A stretch of DNA of 64,000 bases from the NCBI RefSeq assembly GCF_025562755.1, contig NZ_CP103300.1:4589001-4653000 (forward strand), given 5' to 3'. Of this stretch, positions 62,446 through 64,000 are shown piece by piece (the stretch's first letter is position 1; the number at the start of each line of letters is the position of its first letter). The notes below the pieces were generated by a model, which was given only the letters and a program-made list of their open reading frames with translations, did not search any database and had not been told where the DNA came from. This stretch comes from Endozoicomonas euniceicola. GTDB lineage: Bacteria > Pseudomonadota > Gammaproteobacteria > Pseudomonadales > Endozoicomonadaceae. The translations under genes were made by a program, and so were the position numbers.

Positions 62446-63711
62446 ATGAAAAAAAACATTATGACCTGCGTCATGCTGGCAACCACATTGGCGCTGACCG
62501 GCTGTAACTCTGACTCTGATGACGATACCGACAAAGTAGTGGGCTGCCCGTCAAAGCCTGCTGATCGAACGATAACCCTGTGTGTAACGGCTCTGCCTGA
62601 AAGCCACCCCAGCGGTGACCAGATTTATCTGGCAGGCACTATGAATGGCTGGCATGCAGGCGGTGAGGCTGATCAGGAAATCATTCTGGAAGATCACGGC
62701 AACGGTAGTTACAGCTATCACCTGCACTTTGCTGAAGATACCAATATCCACCAGTTCAAGTTCACTCGTGGCAGTTGGGAATCAGTTGAGATTGATGCTG
62801 ACAACTATGACATACCCAATCGCAGTGTAGAGTTTAGCGGACAATACCGTGTGGAGGACATGCAAATTGCCAAATGGTCTGATATTGACGGCTCCTTTGG
62901 TGGGCGACCCACGGTGGTAGGAAACCTGAAGCTACATACCATTGACGCTTTCCCTATAAACGACGGAGAAAGAACGGTTCGGGTCTGGCTTCCTGAGAGC
63001 TATGATGCGAAACGTGCCGAATCTTTTCCGGTCATCTACGCCTGGGATGGTCAGAACCTGTTTGACGAGCGAACCGCTGGCTATGGCATGGAGTGGAAAG
63101 TTGACGAAACCCTCACCGAGCTGGCGGCTGATCATGTCGTCATTGGTTTTGACAGCCCGACTGGCGACAAAAATGGTCTGTCAGGCCGTAAACGTCGTTA
63201 TATCGAATACAGTGCTTTTGACTGGAAGCATCCAGAAGAAGGTTCTATTGTCACGCGTGGTGATGAGACGGTTGATTTTGTGGTTGATACGCTAATTCCC
63301 AAGTTTGAGAGTGAATATAATATTGGTGGCAGTACCGAAAAACGTACCATCATGGGTTCTTCCATGGGTGGCTACATGAGTTTGTACACCATGAGTTATC
63401 GCCCCAATGTATTTGGCACTGCTCTTGCCCTGTCTCATGCGACTAACGACAATTACGGCGGTGTGGCATTACGCGAATACCTGACTAACACCGGTTTTTC
63501 CAGTGATGCCAAGTTTTACTTTGACATGGGTGATCAGGAAACTGTGGGCAGCTGGGGGCCAACCGAGTGGCTGAATGGACAAAAAGCCATGTCAGAGGTA
63601 TTTAAAACGCTGGGTATCAAAGCTGAAGAGGCTGTTATTGCTGGTGGTCTGCACGATGAGAAGTCATGGTCTAAGCGGTTCCCTGATATCTTTAAACGTA
63701 TGTTGCAATAA
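62446..63711 (+). CDS. Esterase lipoprotein with a starch-binding-like domain
   Basis: 421 residues from the ATG at 62446 (AGGG 8 nt upstream). Signal peptide with lipobox Leu-Thr-Gly-Cys near residue 20, so anchored in a membrane. Residues about 40-130 resemble a CBM20-type beta-sandwich (Asp-Gln-Ile-Tyr-Leu-Ala-Gly-Thr-Met-Asn-Gly-Trp, then Tyr-His-Leu-His-Phe). The rest is an esterase-D/enterochelin-esterase-type alpha/beta hydrolase with nucleophile Gly-Ser-Ser-Met-Gly-Gly near 305 and a likely His in Gly-Gly-Leu-His-Asp near 404. It may de-esterify a polysaccharide. Confidence 0.88.
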   Translation: MKKNIMTCVMLATTLALTGCNSDSDDDTDKVVGCPSKPADRTITLCVTALPESHPSGDQIYLAGTMNGWHAGGEADQEIILEDHGNGSYSYHLHFAEDTNIHQFKFTRGSWESVEIDADNYDIPNRSVEFSGQYRVEDMQIAKWSDIDGSFGGRPTVVGNLKLHTIDAFPINDGERTVRVWLPESYDAKRAESFPVIYAWDGQNLFDERTAGYGMEWKVDETLTELAADHVVIGFDSPTGDKNGLSGRKRRYIEYSAFDWKHPEEGSIVTRGDETVDFVVDTLIPKFESEYNIGGSTEKRTIMGSSMGGYMSLYTMSYRPNVFGTALALSHATNDNYGGVALREYLTNTGFSSDAKFYFDMGDQETVGSWGPTEWLNGQKAMSEVFKTLGIKAEEAVIAGGLHDEKSWSKRFPDIFKRMLQ

Positions 63712-63727
63712 CGTGTTGTGAATCGCC

Positions 63728-63821
63728 ATTCATAGGGAAGACATTAAATGAAGGCCATTGCTATTCATGGGCTGCAGGCCTTGTGTAACAGAGTTTTTGA
63801 CTTAATGTCGCCCCTATGAAT
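63728..63821. repeat. Imperfect 20-bp inverted repeat, MITE-like
   Basis: ATTCATAGGGAAGACATTAA (63728-63747) is the reverse complement of 63802-63821 except at two positions, with a 54-bp centre. It begins 16 bp after the esterase stop. It could end the transcript, or be a miniature element; I found no target duplication. Confidence 0.5.
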
Positions 63822-63845
63822 CCACCTTAACAAAGAGCTGTAGAG

Positions 63846-63980
63846 AAATAATAAAAACGCTTACAAGGGGGTTGATTCTAAAGGCCTACAGGTGTGGTTC
63901 ATACGTACCAAGTGATAATAAAAATGCTTACTACAGCCAGCTACTGGTAAAATTCATATAATAAAAACGCTTACAAGTCT
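63846..63980 (+). repeat. Three copies of an ATAATAAAAACGCTTAC motif
   Basis: Copies start at 63848, 63915 (one base different) and 63958. The first and last continue with AAG. The spacings of 67 and 43 bp are irregular, so this is not a simple tandem array. A protein-binding cluster ahead of a gene beyond the window is one explanation. Confidence 0.5.
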
Positions 63981-64000
63981 CGCTCTACACCCTGAAGCCC

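Overview
The window looks like a chromosome segment of an animal-associated marine gammaproteobacterium, most likely Endozoicomonas or a close relative. This is inferred from gene content: a type VI secretion locus, an E. coli-like selenium/molybdenum purine-catabolism cluster, and several eukaryote-like proteins (ankyrin, RING-H2, classical C2H2 zinc fingers, a YopT-type protease, a pertussis-like ADP-ribosyltransferase). I saw no rRNA, tRNA or CRISPR array.

Layout. 1-8.4 kb: one end of a T6SS cluster. A PAAR spike tip and a possible ADP-ribosyltransferase-like effector are on +; tagH-tssJ-tssK-tssL-tssM run on -. 8.5-14.8 kb: accessory genes (C58 cysteine protease, 15-repeat ankyrin protein, two unknowns). 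14.9-30.6 kb: yqeA, guaD, xdhD, ygfM, ghxQ, ssnA, ygfK and mocA on -, then yqeC and yqeB on +. Together these resemble the E. coli purine-salvage cluster that depends on a selenium-requiring molybdenum hydroxylase. Its probable sigma-54 activator (ygeV-like) lies at 45.8-47.6 kb, so the array below may have been inserted into this neighbourhood. 30.6-34.0 kb: ggt and a BCCT transporter.

34.1-45.6 kb is the most unusual part: a tandem array of seven units. Each has a gene for an exported, Ala/Gly-rich, hydrophobic protein on -, and a divergent conserved 38-codon frame on + with a short palindrome between them in the best-preserved copies. One unit is a 5' remnant, one is frameshifted in a C-run, and two have grown very large Gly/Ala repeat regions. 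Two mobile elements sit in the spacers at TTA targets: an ISAzo13-family IS, and a composite of two 124-bp MITEs bracketing a gene for five metazoan-type C2H2 zinc fingers.

47.7-64 kb: a pertussis-like ADP-ribosyltransferase with a CaaX-like end, IS4, ISNCY and IS200 debris, an EVE-domain McrBC system followed by small unknown genes, a secreted RING-H2 protein, two esterases and an AraC regulator.

A recurring theme is a family of miniature elements whose ends match the ISAzo13 IS (GGGR..G..GCA, TTA/TAA target duplication). Three copies carry an internal heptanucleotide tract, and their lengths (115, 122, 157 bp) differ by multiples of 7.
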